Positions 45,300 to 56,180 of a DNA stretch of 64,000 nt are shown one piece after another. Position 1 is the stretch's first letter. Each line of letters starts with the position of its first letter. The notes under the pieces were generated by a model, which made no database searches, was not told where the DNA came from, and saw only the letters and a list, made by a program, of their open reading frames with translations. Origin of the DNA: Nitrospira sp. CG24B (lineage in GTDB: Bacteria > Nitrospirota > Nitrospiria > Nitrospirales > Nitrospiraceae); the NCBI GenBank assembly GCA_002869845.2, contig NEWS02000004.1, forward strand, positions 975,715 to 1,039,714, read 5' to 3'. The position numbers and the translations under genes were made by a program.

Positions 45300-46058
45300 T
45301 CATCCTGGCGATGCGAGCGACAGGAAGTCAACCGGTGGTAGCCGTTTCCCGGCAACCACCGTGACGTACCCTTCAATCGCTTCCTCTACCTCATTCCGCA
45401 CTTGCCCCGTTGCTCGCAACCGCGTGAGTACCGTAGGCGCCAGCCGAATGGCTTGCTGGAGAAACAACAGGCTGCCTCGTGAGAATGCGACACATCGAAC
45501 TCGTTGACGTGCGGCGCAGGTCAGACACACGAGACCTCCGGCGATTGGAGAAAATTGAGGTTCTCCAACGAAGTGCGTCTTGCCACAAGCGGCGCAATGA
45601 TCGGTCTGCGGGCGAAACCCCGTCAATCCCAGCAGTCTGATCTGAAACAGGAGCGCCGTAAAGGTCGGGTCTTCACTTTCCTGAAGGAAGGCGAGGCCCT
45701 GCTCCAAGCTATCAAACAAACGCGGGTCCGGATCTCCATCCGGAGTGATCGCTGCAACGACATTGACCATTCTCGCCGCCGATGCCATTAAGCAAAGGTC
45801 TTCCCGCAACACTTGAGAAGATCGTACCAAATCGACCTGTGAAATTCGAAACAGGGAGTCCCCTGTTTTCTCAAACAGATTCAGACGACACACACTAAAT
45901 GGTTCTATCGCGGCCCCAAAGCGGCTTTTCTGACGACGGGCACCACGGGCAACCCCTCTGATTTTACCCAGACTCTTAGAGTACACCGTAACGATTCGAT
46001 CGGCGTCCCCCCACTTGTGACTCCGTAAAATGATCGCGGTCGTCTTTACCAGAGGCAC
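45300..46058 (-). CDS. recO: DNA repair protein RecO
   Basis: 252 residues from GTG 46058, chosen for the GGGAGGGGAG stretch upstream. OB-fold N-terminus VKTTAIILRSHKWGDADRIVTVYSK and GKIRGVARGARRQKSRFG; C-terminal domain with zinc Cys in CAACG and CLTC. Loads RecA on gapped DNA with RecR. Lies between DUF971 and mgtE on the same strand. Confidence 0.93.
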   Translation of the reverse strand: MPLVKTTAIILRSHKWGDADRIVTVYSKSLGKIRGVARGARRQKSRFGAAIEPFSVCRLNLFEKTGDSLFRISQVDLVRSSQVLREDLCLMASAARMVNVVAAITPDGDPDPRLFDSLEQGLAFLQESEDPTFTALLFQIRLLGLTGFRPQTDHCAACGKTHFVGEPQFSPIAGGLVCLTCAARQRVRCVAFSRGSLLFLQQAIRLAPTVLTRLRATGQVRNEVEEAIEGYVTVVAGKRLPPVDFLSLASPG

Positions 46059-46110
46059 AGCTCTCTCCCCTCCCAACCTCGGTTGAGGCACGAGGATGCA
46101 CCAGTCCGTG

Positions 46111-47574
46111 TCACCGGAGATAGTCCAAGAAAAGAGTGGCCAAGGTCAGATAGATTGTAATCCCGGTGATGTCATTTGCCGTCGTGACAAAAGGACCGGC
46201 AGCAACGGCCGGATCGACCCCCACGCGTTTGAGCAGAATCGGCATAATCGTCGCCATGCTGGTCGACACCAAAAATGCAGTGATCAGCGAAGCTCCGAGG
46301 ACCATGCCCAAAAACCCTTGATGCAAAACCCAGGCAACCAGTGTCAGCGTCACACCGCAGGCCACCCCCATGACCAAACCGATCTTCGCTTCACGAAAAA
46401 AGATAGGCCATACATGGGTGAGTTCCACAGAGCCGGTGGCCAACCCTCGAATAATCAACGTCGAGGACTGCAACCCTACATTCCCACCCATCGCCGCAAT
46501 CACAGGGATAAAACTCACGATTGACACCACCTCCTGGATCGTATAACGGAAATGCCAGAGGATCGCACCGGACAGAAGACTGCCGACTAGGTTGGTAAAG
46601 AGCCATGGCAACCGCAGTTTCGCTGAGCCGAAGCTCGAAGGCTTCAAGCCCGTGTCTTCCTCAATTGCCCCGGCCATTTTCAACATGTCTTCGGTCGCTT
46701 CTTCTCGGATCACATCGACCACATCATCGACCGTGATGATGCCCACGAGTTTGCCGTCCCGTTCCACTACCGGAATCGCCAGCAAGTTATAGCTCGCCAC
46801 CTGGCGCGCGACTTCTTCTTGATCCATATCGATCGCCACACTCATCACCTCTCGGGCCATGATATTTTTCAGTGGCGTCGTCGGAGGGACAGTGATCAGC
46901 TGTCGGAGCGAGAGGACACCAACCAGACGATCATCCTTGTCCGTCACATAAATATAGAACACCATTTCCGCATCGGTGGCTTGTTGTAACCGACGGATCG
47001 CTTCCTGTGCCGTGGCATCCTCCGGCAAGGAAAAGAACTCTGTGGTCATGATCGCGCCTGCCGTATCCTTTGGATATTTAAGGATATCGGCAACCTCGGT
47101 CGAATCCTCGGTCTTCATCAGAGCGAGAATTTCTTTGCTGCGCTCTTCGGGAAGAAATCCAAGAATATGCGCTACATCGTCGGGACCCAGGTCTTTCAAG
47201 AGCCACGCGATGTCGGAATGCAACAGATCTGCGAGTACTTGCTGGATGCTTTCGCCGTCGAGCTCACTGAGTGCTTGCCCACGCTTGCCTTCGCCGCGGA
47301 CCAGTTCGAAGATCTCACGTTTTTCCTTCGAAGAGGAGAGATGGGTCACGACTTTGGCGATGTCGGCGGGGTGCATGCGCCCCAACATCTTGGAGAGGTT
47401 CGTGATGGCTCCGCGTCGCAGCAACTTTTGTACGGACTGGATCACAATGTCCGATTTCGTCTGCCCACGTTCAGTCTGATCACGCAAAACTTCACGCAGC
47501 ACATCGCGTTCTGACTGGTGCGGTCGCTGGTCCGGTGCGTGCGGCTCTATCGGTCGTTCCATCGGCTGCATCAT
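46111..47574 (-). CDS. mgtE: MgtE-type magnesium channel/transporter
   Basis: 487 residues. N-domain MHPADIAKVVTHLSSSKEKREIFE, HILGFLPEERSKEILALM, then two CBS domains around IYVTDKDDRLVGVLSLRQLI and LLAIPVVERDGKLVGIITVDDVVDVI, and five hydrophobic segments (FIPVIAAMGGNVGLQSSTLIIRGLATG is the pore signature). Slightly longer than the usual ~450. Imports Mg2+ under cytosolic Mg control. Precedes era on the minus strand. Confidence 0.95.
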   Translation of the reverse strand: MMQPMERPIEPHAPDQRPHQSERDVLREVLRDQTERGQTKSDIVIQSVQKLLRRGAITNLSKMLGRMHPADIAKVVTHLSSSKEKREIFELVRGEGKRGQALSELDGESIQQVLADLLHSDIAWLLKDLGPDDVAHILGFLPEERSKEILALMKTEDSTEVADILKYPKDTAGAIMTTEFFSLPEDATAQEAIRRLQQATDAEMVFYIYVTDKDDRLVGVLSLRQLITVPPTTPLKNIMAREVMSVAIDMDQEEVARQVASYNLLAIPVVERDGKLVGIITVDDVVDVIREEATEDMLKMAGAIEEDTGLKPSSFGSAKLRLPWLFTNLVGSLLSGAILWHFRYTIQEVVSIVSFIPVIAAMGGNVGLQSSTLIIRGLATGSVELTHVWPIFFREAKIGLVMGVACGVTLTLVAWVLHQGFLGMVLGASLITAFLVSTSMATIMPILLKRVGVDPAVAAGPFVTTANDITGITIYLTLATLFLDYLR

Positions 47575-47577
47575 TCC

Positions 47578-48462
47578 TTAGTAACCCAACTCCACCAAGG
47601 TCTGCTCGTCCTCACGCCAAGATTTTCTGACCTTCACCCACAGCTCCAGAAACACTTTCATGCCGAACAGCCGTTCCATGTCCAGCCTGGCCTGTGTGCC
47701 GATTGATTTCAAACGCTCTCCTTGTTTGCCTATCAGGATGCCCTTCTGCGTCTCTCGCTCCACCAAAATCGACGCCCGAATCTTCGCCAATTTTCCCTGT
47801 TCGACGAATTCTTCGATCTCGACTGCAACCGCATACGGCACCTCTTCCTCCGTCTCTTGCAGTACCTTCTCACGGATCAGCTCAGCCGCCAGCGTTCTCA
47901 TGGTCTGATCGGTCATCACATCATCGCCGTAGGCTCCTTCTGCCGATGGAAGATAGGGAACCGTCACGGCCAGCAACCGATTAACATTGTCATCGACCTT
48001 GGCTGAAACCGGCACCACCTCCGTCCACGCGAAGAGTTTGCCATACCGTTCGAGCGTCGGGAGCAGTTTCTGCTTGTTGACGAGATCAATTTTCGTGATG
48101 ACAAGGATGACCGGACGCAGCCGTTTGGCCAACGCCTCCTTCATATGCTTGACTGCGATCAGATCTCCGGGACCCGGAAGACTGGTCGCATCCATCAGCA
48201 TGTACAAGAGATCCGCATCTTCCAAGGTCTCCACGGCGGTACGCAGCATTCGACGATTGAGCAAGTGCTCGGGTTTATGGAGCCCCGGCGTATCGAGAAA
48301 GGCAATTTGTGCTCCGTCCACATGCACGACACCCATAATGCGAGTCCTTGTGGTCTGGGGCTTACTCGACACAATCGAGATTTTTTCACCTAGCAGGCAA
48401 TTGAGCAGCGTCGACTTGCCGACGTTGGACCGCCCGATTATCGCAACTGTTCCAAACTTCAT
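47578..48462 (-). CDS. era: GTPase Era
   Basis: 294 residues. G motifs: IIGRSNVGKSTLLN (G1), DTPGLHKP (G3), VITKIDLV (G4), VPVSAK (G5), plus the C-terminal KH domain with GILIGKQGERLKSIGTQARLDME. Binds 16S rRNA 3' end in 30S maturation. Overlaps the ftsB-like gene by four bases. Confidence 0.97.
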   Translation of the reverse strand: MKFGTVAIIGRSNVGKSTLLNCLLGEKISIVSSKPQTTRTRIMGVVHVDGAQIAFLDTPGLHKPEHLLNRRMLRTAVETLEDADLLYMLMDATSLPGPGDLIAVKHMKEALAKRLRPVILVITKIDLVNKQKLLPTLERYGKLFAWTEVVPVSAKVDDNVNRLLAVTVPYLPSAEGAYGDDVMTDQTMRTLAAELIREKVLQETEEEVPYAVAVEIEEFVEQGKLAKIRASILVERETQKGILIGKQGERLKSIGTQARLDMERLFGMKVFLELWVKVRKSWREDEQTLVELGY

Positions 48463-48818
48463 GGTTTTGACAACGACTCCCGTTTCTTGTCAGGGTCTGG
48501 CACCAACTGATAGACCGTCTCTCCCTTACGTACATACCCCAGCTGTTCACGAGCCAACTGCTCGATTTTAGCGGGGTCATGCTGGAGACGAGTAATATCG
48601 TGCTGCAATGCGGCACTTTCTCGGCGTAAGGTCGAGAGTTCTTGTTCCAGATTCCATGCATGATCGCGCATGGAAAGATACCGAGTGAGGCCCATGTCTC
48701 CTGAAAACAACGCCACGAACAGCCAGACACAGCCACCCGTGCCGAGCACCTGCAGGGCGATAAGGACGCGCTGCCGCCATTCCAGCCATTGCCGTCCACG
48801 ATTCTGTTTGATAATCAT
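48459..48818 (-). CDS. septum formation initiator (FtsB/DivIC family)
   Basis: 119 residues. A basic N-terminus, one transmembrane helix (LQVLGTGGCVWLFVALFSG), then a coiled coil (LEQELSTLRRESAALQHDI) and the end LAREQLGYVRKGETVYQLVP, typical of FtsB/DivIC proteins that stabilise FtsL/FtsQ at division. Overlaps era by 4 bases (downstream); eno lies 27 bp upstream. Confidence 0.85.
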   Translation of the reverse strand: MIIKQNRGRQWLEWRQRVLIALQVLGTGGCVWLFVALFSGDMGLTRYLSMRDHAWNLEQELSTLRRESAALQHDITRLQHDPAKIEQLAREQLGYVRKGETVYQLVPDPDKKRESLSKP

Positions 48819-48845
48819 CTGTGCATCCGGCGACGACGGAACCAG

Positions 48846-50428
<1,583 letters not shown>

Positions 50429-50432
50429 ATTC

Positions 50433-50651
50433 TCAGCCAAGTCCCAACCGCTTCACAATCACGCCCAATGACTCACCGCGTTGGCCAGAGGCTATGGCTT
50501 TTCGCTGGCGAAGCAACCGATCCTTGACAGTCTTCTTCAACACAAAACCCTGGTCTGGATCGCCCAATAGCTCTAGCAGCTTCTGCTCGACCGTCGATTC
50601 AATGATTTCCCTCAGTTCATGCTTGGTCATTCTGGCCACGGTCGCTGCCAT
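50433..50651 (-). CDS. antitoxin of the RelE/ParE pair
   Basis: 72 residues from ATG 50651 with GAGGAG in front. Mostly helical, acidic-basic alternating: MTKHELREIIESTVEQKLLEL, then GFVLKKTVKDRLLRQRKA. The order antitoxin-toxin is the normal one. Start lies 1 base after the stop of the eno-derived mini-ORF (TGAAATG), so translation may be coupled. Confidence 0.8.
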   Translation of the reverse strand: MAATVARMTKHELREIIESTVEQKLLELLGDPDQGFVLKKTVKDRLLRQRKAIASGQRGESLGVIVKRLGLG

Positions 50652-50652
50652 T

Positions 50653-50727
50653 TCACTCCTCCTCGGCCGTCAGATTCCCTCTCGAATCGACGATCTGCCT
50701 GCCCTTGATTTCTCTAATCGCGCTCAT
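50653..50727 (-). pseudogene. duplicated 5' fragment of eno (24-codon mini-ORF)
   Basis: The mini-ORF starts [18 protein letters not shown] and ends after 24 codons. Bases 50673-50727 match 50078-50132 at the eno start: 48 of 55 identical, with the 30 bases next to the ATG identical. Upstream of the ATG the two differ. It has its own AGAGGA ribosome-binding site. The stop TGA overlaps the antitoxin start region. Read as a target duplication from insertion of the toxin-antitoxin block. Confidence 0.8.
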
Positions 50728-50733
50728 GCTTAT

Positions 50734-51453
50734 TCATCCTCTGTTAGGCTGTTCAAAAATCCTTAAACCTGCTCCATCAATCCGATAGCTCCAGAAAAGC
50801 GGGTGCAAGATTGGTGATGCTTTCTCATGAGGCATTGAGGATTTAAGTCTCCCTATACCGGATACAAGTGCTACCCAACCGATGTCAGGAACACCTGTGA
50901 TCAGCCAAATCGAATCCCACTCTACTGCGGCATCTTCCAGAAGTGAAGGCAGTCTCCACAAGTCAGTCGTCCCACCTGCGATATTGTCATAGACAATCAA
51001 ATGGCGTCGCATTCCCTTCCCCCGAATCTTGACCGTCTTATTAATGATGGTAGAAGCAATCCATTCTGCAGGTTTTGGTTCTCCTGTGAAAGCAGATCGG
51101 GGAATTTCTGGTTGATTCCCATTCTTGTACCTTTCCCGAATTCTGTAATCGGGCGGATATGCAGTTGTAATCTCAAAGGGATAGCTAGTTCCCTCCAACC
51201 CAGTAGCCTCCATATCCAACGCTTCTTCATTTATCTTGGCCATTCTTCCCATGACAGGCGAAACAATCCGCTGAAAAACACATAGGAATGTCGCCCCAAC
51301 AAGTGCTTCTTGAATTTTCTGTTCGCGACTTCCTCCTTTGGACAGGAATGCCTCGTTTGACATTCGCGATTGCGCTCTTACCGCCAACCGCCGTAAGTCT
51401 GAAGGACGTTGCCAGGAGTACATGAAGTCAATATCAGGAACTTGTCGGTTCAT
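50734..51453 (-). CDS. protein of unknown function, possible PD-(D/E)xK-like
   Basis: 239 residues from ATG 51453 with AAGGA in front. I recognise no family. Around residues 80-140 the pattern EALDMEATG..YPFEITTA..., then KGMRRHLIVYDNIAGG resembles the strand layout of restriction-type nucleases, a weak inference. The stop is 6 bp before the duplicated eno start. It may belong to the same inserted block as the toxin-antitoxin pair. Confidence 0.6.
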   Translation of the reverse strand: MNRQVPDIDFMYSWQRPSDLRRLAVRAQSRMSNEAFLSKGGSREQKIQEALVGATFLCVFQRIVSPVMGRMAKINEEALDMEATGLEGTSYPFEITTAYPPDYRIRERYKNGNQPEIPRSAFTGEPKPAEWIASTIINKTVKIRGKGMRRHLIVYDNIAGGTTDLWRLPSLLEDAAVEWDSIWLITGVPDIGWVALVSGIGRLKSSMPHEKASPILHPLFWSYRIDGAGLRIFEQPNRG

Positions 51454-51479
51454 TTTTCCTTCAGTGGAACCCAACTCGT

Positions 51480-51590
51480 TAACTGCGGGTGGTGCCGACG
51501 GGGTGCCCATTCGCCCGCAGCGTAAGGGCCCCACCGGGGGATGGGTGGAGCGAGGACGAATGGGCTGGTCGGCAACAGGACCCGCAATTA
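51480..51590. repeat. imperfect inverted repeat around 111 bp, MITE- or BIME-like
   Basis: The left arm (51480-51513, ending GCCCATTCG) and the right arm (51557-51589, starting CGAATGGGC) are inverted copies over about 33 bases with gaps; the inner 9 bp and the outer ACTGCGGGT/ACCCGCAAT regions match best. The loop is GC-rich. It overlaps the last codon of gatB. Could be a mobile short repeat or a terminator-like structure; there is no T-run. Confidence 0.5.
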
Positions 51591-53018
51591 CCCCAGCTTC
51601 TTCTTCAACAACTCATTCACCTTTCCCGGATTCGCTTTCCCCCCGCTCGCCTTCATCACCTGTCCGACTAAAAACCCCAAGACTTGTTGTTTCCCCTCTT
51701 TGAACTGCGCAACCTGCGCTGGATTCTTGCTCAATACCTCAGTAATAATCTGCTCTAGCACTCCTTCGTCTGAGACCTGCGTCAAGCCTCTTTCCTGCAC
51801 AATCTGTTCAGGCGCCTTCCCACTGCTGTAGAGTTCCGGAAAGATTTCACGGGCGACTTTTAGGCTGATGACCCCTTTATCCACCATCTGCAACAGGCTC
51901 ACCAACCGTTCAGGTGTGACAGGCGACGCTGAAATATCAGTCCCGGAGTTGTTCAACTCTCGCATCAACTCTCCCATCACCCAATTACTTACGATCTTAG
52001 GTTGAGGGAACTGCTTCACGCAGGCTTCGAAATAATCCGCCATGCCCTTCGAAGCCGTCAGGATAGTGGCGTCATATTCCGGCAACCCATAGTCCGAAAC
52101 GAATCGCTTCGTCCGCACAGCCGGTAGTTCAGGTAAGCGGCTACGGAATCCATCGATCCACGCTTGATCCAACTTCAACGGCACCAGATCCGGATCAGGG
52201 AAATAGCGGTAGTCATGGGCTTCCTCTTTGGAACGCATGACCGCCGTTTCACCACGCTCGATATTCCAGAGCCTCGTTTCCTGGCGAATCTTGCCTCCCT
52301 CAGTCAACACTTTGGTCTGCCGTTTAATCTCATACTCAACTGCATCCTTCACATACTTGAAGGAGTTAATGTTCTTCAGCTCGACTTTCGTTCCAAACTC
52401 CTTCTGCCCCGACGGACGCAGCGACAAGTTCGGCTCACACCGAAAGCTCCCTTCCTCCATGTTGCCGTCACAGACGTCAAGGTACATTAAGATTTCCCGC
52501 AACCCTTTGAGATAGGCCACCACTTCCTCGGCAGAATGCATGTCCGGTTCCGTCACAATCTCCAACAGCGGTGTGCCTGCGCGGTTCAGATCGACACGGC
52601 TCCCACTGGTACCGGTCTCATGGATATTTTTCCCGGCATCCTCTTCCAAATGCGCGCGACGAATACGGATGCGTGTTGCCCCCCCGCTACTATCACAAAC
52701 TTCAATCCACCCATGTTCGCAAATCGGGGACTCATATTGGGAAATCTGATACCCCTTGGGCAGATCCGGATAGAAATAGTTCTTTCTCGCGAATCGATTG
52801 TTCGCCGCGATGGTACAGTTCAGCGCCAAGCCGGCACGAACCGCCATTTCGACTGCCATTCGGTTGATGACGGGTAAGCTGCCTGGCAGACCGAGACAGA
52901 CCGGACAGGTCTGACTGTTGGCCGACAGACCAAATGTCGTGCCGCACCCGCAGAACATCTTGGAGTTGGTCCGCAGCTGTGCGTGGACCTCCACTCCGAT
53001 GACCGTCTCAAAAATCAT
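51588..53018 (-). CDS. gatB: aspartyl/glutamyl-tRNA amidotransferase subunit B
   Basis: 476 residues. N-terminal marks [50 protein letters not shown]; cysteines for zinc; C-terminal YqeY-like domain ending [20 protein letters not shown]. With GatA and GatC it amidates Glu-tRNA(Gln) and/or Asp-tRNA(Asn). Start overlaps the YtxH-like stop (ATGA). Confidence 0.96.
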   Translation of the reverse strand: MIFETVIGVEVHAQLRTNSKMFCGCGTTFGLSANSQTCPVCLGLPGSLPVINRMAVEMAVRAGLALNCTIAANNRFARKNYFYPDLPKGYQISQYESPICEHGWIEVCDSSGGATRIRIRRAHLEEDAGKNIHETGTSGSRVDLNRAGTPLLEIVTEPDMHSAEEVVAYLKGLREILMYLDVCDGNMEEGSFRCEPNLSLRPSGQKEFGTKVELKNINSFKYVKDAVEYEIKRQTKVLTEGGKIRQETRLWNIERGETAVMRSKEEAHDYRYFPDPDLVPLKLDQAWIDGFRSRLPELPAVRTKRFVSDYGLPEYDATILTASKGMADYFEACVKQFPQPKIVSNWVMGELMRELNNSGTDISASPVTPERLVSLLQMVDKGVISLKVAREIFPELYSSGKAPEQIVQERGLTQVSDEGVLEQIITEVLSKNPAQVAQFKEGKQQVLGFLVGQVMKASGGKANPGKVNELLKKKLG

Positions 53019-53338
53019 CCTCGATCAGGCCCCTCATCGGAGGTGCGACCGCGTTCGCGCCTCATGGCTTCACGTCCGGCATCGAATGCCTCTCGCAGCA
53101 CCGACTGCTTCGTTTCGACAAATTCCTTGCCCTGATCAACGACTTCTTCAAATACCTCACCGGCTCGCCCAGCAAGATCTCGAAGATCGTGTTCCGCACG
53201 ACGGGCATACCCCCGAAGTCGATCACGCGATTCGCTCCCTGCTTGTGGCGCCAACAACAATGCCGCAACCGCACCCATCGCTGCCCCGCTCAGAAACGCC
53301 AAAAAGACCGCCGCTGATGTTCCTCGATCATCCGCCAT
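53015..53338 (-). CDS. YtxH-domain protein
   Basis: 107 residues from ATG 53338 with AAGGAGGG in front. A glycine-rich hydrophobic start [21 protein letters not shown], then a long charged helix ([28 protein letters not shown]). YtxH proteins are small membrane-associated stress proteins; function unclear. Its 3' end overlaps gatB, and DUF948 upstream overlaps it by 11 bp. Confidence 0.8.
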   Translation of the reverse strand: MADDRGTSAAVFLAFLSGAAMGAVAALLLAPQAGSESRDRLRGYARRAEHDLRDLAGRAGEVFEEVVDQGKEFVETKQSVLREAFDAGREAMRRERGRTSDEGPDRG

Positions 53339-53735
53339 TGTGTGTCCCTCCTTCATGTTTCATGCGCTCCCGCACGACGTGAGTAGCGGCCTTGAAACCT
53401 GCAACCATGCTCGCCACATTGCTCAACAGCGTCCCGCTTGAACCACGAACGACATTATGGACTTGCTGCACCGATTCGCCGATTTCACCCACTGCATGTA
53501 GCAAGACGGCTGCATGTTCAACTCCCTCGCGCGCCTGACTTGTTACGTCGTTCAAATTCTGACTCACCGCACGCAATTCTGCCACGAGAGCCGGCATCTC
53601 GACGTTCAGCTTCGCGAGGAGCTGTTCGGACTCGGCCACCGTTTTGCGAACCTGCATTAATACCGGTACGAGATACCCGACCAGCACGGCGAATACCACG
53701 GCCACAAGTAGTGCAGCGATTTCGACGATCGTCAT
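53328..53735 (-). CDS. DUF948-type membrane protein
   Basis: 135 residues. One N-terminal transmembrane helix (VEIAALLVAVVFAVLVGYLVPVLMQV), then a long alpha-helical stretch of DUF948 type (KTVAESEQLLAKLNVEMPALV). Such proteins often precede YtxH genes, as here. Function unknown; the pair may act at the envelope. Confidence 0.8.
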   Translation of the reverse strand: MTIVEIAALLVAVVFAVLVGYLVPVLMQVRKTVAESEQLLAKLNVEMPALVAELRAVSQNLNDVTSQAREGVEHAAVLLHAVGEIGESVQQVHNVVRGSSGTLLSNVASMVAGFKAATHVVRERMKHEGGTHNGG

Positions 53736-53803
53736 TGTTGCTAACCCTCCCGGTCATTCATCTCGTAGGTTCTCTCGTCTCCTCTCCAATGCTCCTATAA
53801 CCC

Positions 53804-55270
53804 TTACCGTATCGTCGGTTTCTTAAGATGCCATTGCGTCGATTGCTCATACGCATGGGCCGCTCGAAGTATCGTCTCTTCTTCGAACGCTCGCCCGATC
53901 AATTGCAGCCCGATCGGAAGTCCCTCTTTACCGAAACCGCAGGGCAGAGCAATCGCCGGCAATCCAGCTAGATTGACCGAGATCGTGAAAATATCTGAGA
54001 GGTACATCTGTAGCGGATCTTCGCTCTTTTCACCAAGTTTGAAGGCCGGAGTCGGTGTCGCCGGGGTCACAATCAGATCGACTTCTTTAAACGCAGCGTC
54101 GAAATCCTGGCAGACCAACGTTCGTACGGCTTGCGCTTTCCCATAGTACGCATCGTAATACCCGGCGCTGAGCACATAGGTCCCCAGCATGATCCGACGC
54201 TTCACCTCCGGGCCAAACCCTTCCTGTCTCGATTTCATGTAGAGGTCGAGAAGATCCTTGGTCTCCTTGGCACGAAAACCGAATTTTACCCCGTCAAAAC
54301 GAGCAAGATTCGAGCTGGCTTCCGCCGTGGCAATCACATAGTACACCGCCACAGCTGCGTCAGTCCTCGGTAGACGGATTTCCTTGATCTCAGCTCCAAG
54401 CTGCTTCAACTCCCCAATCGCTGCTCTGACCGACTGCTCGACATCGGGATCGAGTCCTTCAGCAAAAAACTCAACCGGCACACCGACCTTCACAGTTTTG
54501 AGATCCCGTTTTTGCAGCGCTTTCATATAATCTGGAACAGGGCGGTCGACCGACGTGGAATCCATCGGATCATGACCTGCAATGGCCTGAAGAAGAAATG
54601 CCGAATCAGATACATCTCTCGTGATCGGCCCGATTTGATCCAGTGAGGAGGCAAACGCAACCAACCCATACCGCGACACCCGTCCATACGTCGGCTTCAG
54701 CCCTACCACGCCACAGAAGGCTGCCGGCTGCCTGATAGATCCGCCGGTATCTGAGCCTAGCGCCGCCACACATTCCTCTGCCGCCACCGCCGCCGCCGAT
54801 CCGCCGCTTGATCCGCCCGGCACACAATGTAGATTCCACGGATTCCGACTGGGACCGAACGCGGAATTTTCCGTTGATGATCCCATCGCAAATTCGTCTA
54901 AATTCGTCTTGCCCAACAATATGTACTCTTGCGCACGCACCTTGGCGATCACCGTCGCATCGTACGGCGGGACAAAATTCTGCAACATGCGAGAGCTACA
55001 GGTCGTAGAGACGCCGTCCGTACAGATATTATCTTTGATGGCCAGAGGCATTCCGGTGAGCGGCTGGGTCTTCCGCCATCCCTTGAGCTTGCGGTCCAAG
55101 ACCTCAGCCTCCATGAAAGCTGATTCTTTCGCTTGAGTGACGAAGGCCTTCACTTTTGGCTCTACATGGCCAATGCGCAAGAAGTAGGCGCGCACGATCT
55201 CTGTAGCCGTCACTTCCCCTGCCTGGAATTGTTTCTGAAGCTCACAGAGAGTTAGTTTATGAAGGGACAT
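53804..55270 (-). CDS. gatA: aspartyl/glutamyl-tRNA amidotransferase subunit A
   Basis: 488 residues, amidase-signature family. Marks: [19 protein letters not shown] with the catalytic Lys, [53 protein letters not shown] with the Ser-Ser nucleophile region. Provides ammonia for GatB. Located between DUF948 and panD on the minus strand. Confidence 0.96.
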   Translation of the reverse strand: MSLHKLTLCELQKQFQAGEVTATEIVRAYFLRIGHVEPKVKAFVTQAKESAFMEAEVLDRKLKGWRKTQPLTGMPLAIKDNICTDGVSTTCSSRMLQNFVPPYDATVIAKVRAQEYILLGKTNLDEFAMGSSTENSAFGPSRNPWNLHCVPGGSSGGSAAAVAAEECVAALGSDTGGSIRQPAAFCGVVGLKPTYGRVSRYGLVAFASSLDQIGPITRDVSDSAFLLQAIAGHDPMDSTSVDRPVPDYMKALQKRDLKTVKVGVPVEFFAEGLDPDVEQSVRAAIGELKQLGAEIKEIRLPRTDAAVAVYYVIATAEASSNLARFDGVKFGFRAKETKDLLDLYMKSRQEGFGPEVKRRIMLGTYVLSAGYYDAYYGKAQAVRTLVCQDFDAAFKEVDLIVTPATPTPAFKLGEKSEDPLQMYLSDIFTISVNLAGLPAIALPCGFGKEGLPIGLQLIGRAFEEETILRAAHAYEQSTQWHLKKPTIR

Positions 55271-55345
55271 GAACCTCTCGTTCCCGACTGGTGATCAGCG
55301 CACGAACCGACAGGCCGCCTCATCGGTCAGCCTGTCTGTGGCGTA

Positions 55346-55702
55346 TCAGCTCACCGCCACAATTCGATTTTTTTCATTCACCCGGACGATCTTGGGGGTG
55401 TGTTTCTTGATCTCTTCTTCGCTGTAATACTCATAACAAAAGATGATGATCTGATCCCCGACCGCCGCCTTTCGCGCGGTGGGCCCATTTAAAATGATCT
55501 CCCCTTTCCCCCGCGTACCGTTGATCGCATAGGTCATGAATCGCTCGCCGTTATTCAAGTTCGAGCAGACGATCGCCTCATAGGGGAGGATCCCGGCGGC
55601 CTCCATCAAGTCTTGATCGATTGTCAGGCTGCCTTCATACTCGAGATGAGCACCTGTCACTGTGGCACGGTGAATTTTCGAACGTAACATTTGTCGAAAC
55701 AT
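55346..55702 (-). CDS. panD: aspartate 1-decarboxylase
   Basis: 118 residues. MLRSKIHRATVTGAHLEYEGSLTID carries the self-cleavage site Gly24-Ser25, which creates the pyruvoyl group. Later NNGERFMTYAINGTRGKGEIILNG is typical. Makes beta-alanine for pantothenate and CoA. Placed between gatA and gatC. Confidence 0.95.
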   Translation of the reverse strand: MFRQMLRSKIHRATVTGAHLEYEGSLTIDQDLMEAAGILPYEAIVCSNLNNGERFMTYAINGTRGKGEIILNGPTARKAAVGDQIIIFCYEYYSEEEIKKHTPKIVRVNEKNRIVAVS

Positions 55703-55773
55703 GTATCTTCCCGTTATTCGTCAATCGCTGCGTGCTTTCGTTGTGGTCAACGTGCGAGTCGGCTACCTGACGA

Positions 55774-56067
55774 TTAACGCTCCTCTAGAATTTTAGGGAC
55801 AACAAACCCATCCACTTCACGCTCTGGCGCATTCGCCAACGCCTGCTCTGAAGACAGTGATGGGCGCACAAGATCCTCACGAAACACATTCACGTGTCCC
55901 ATGACCGTGGCGGTCGGTTCGATTCCCGTCGTGTCGTACCGACTCAACGTATCGACATGCCCAAGAATCTGGGTCAACTGCTTGGCAAATGTCTCTTTTT
56001 CAGCAGCGCTCACCGCCAATCTCGCCAGCTGCGCCACCTTCTCGACATCCGTTTGCGTAATCTCCAC
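55774..56067 (-). CDS. gatC: aspartyl/glutamyl-tRNA amidotransferase subunit C
   Basis: 97 residues. DVEKVAQLARLAVSAAEKETFAKQLTQILGHVDTL matches GatC; the late VNVFREDLVRPSL and FVVPKILEER complete it. Small stabilising subunit of GatCAB. First of the series gatC-panD-gatA-DUF948-YtxH-gatB. Confidence 0.93.
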   Translation of the reverse strand: MEITQTDVEKVAQLARLAVSAAEKETFAKQLTQILGHVDTLSRYDTTGIEPTATVMGHVNVFREDLVRPSLSSEQALANAPEREVDGFVVPKILEER

Positions 56068-56180
56068 TCTTCTTCCCCTTCCCTAATGAGGCGTGAAGGT
56101 AGGGTCCATTACTGCGCGCATTCAACGAGGGCCTTCTGAGGCCGCGCGTTGAGCAAGCACAGGGACCCGGCCTTCGCACC

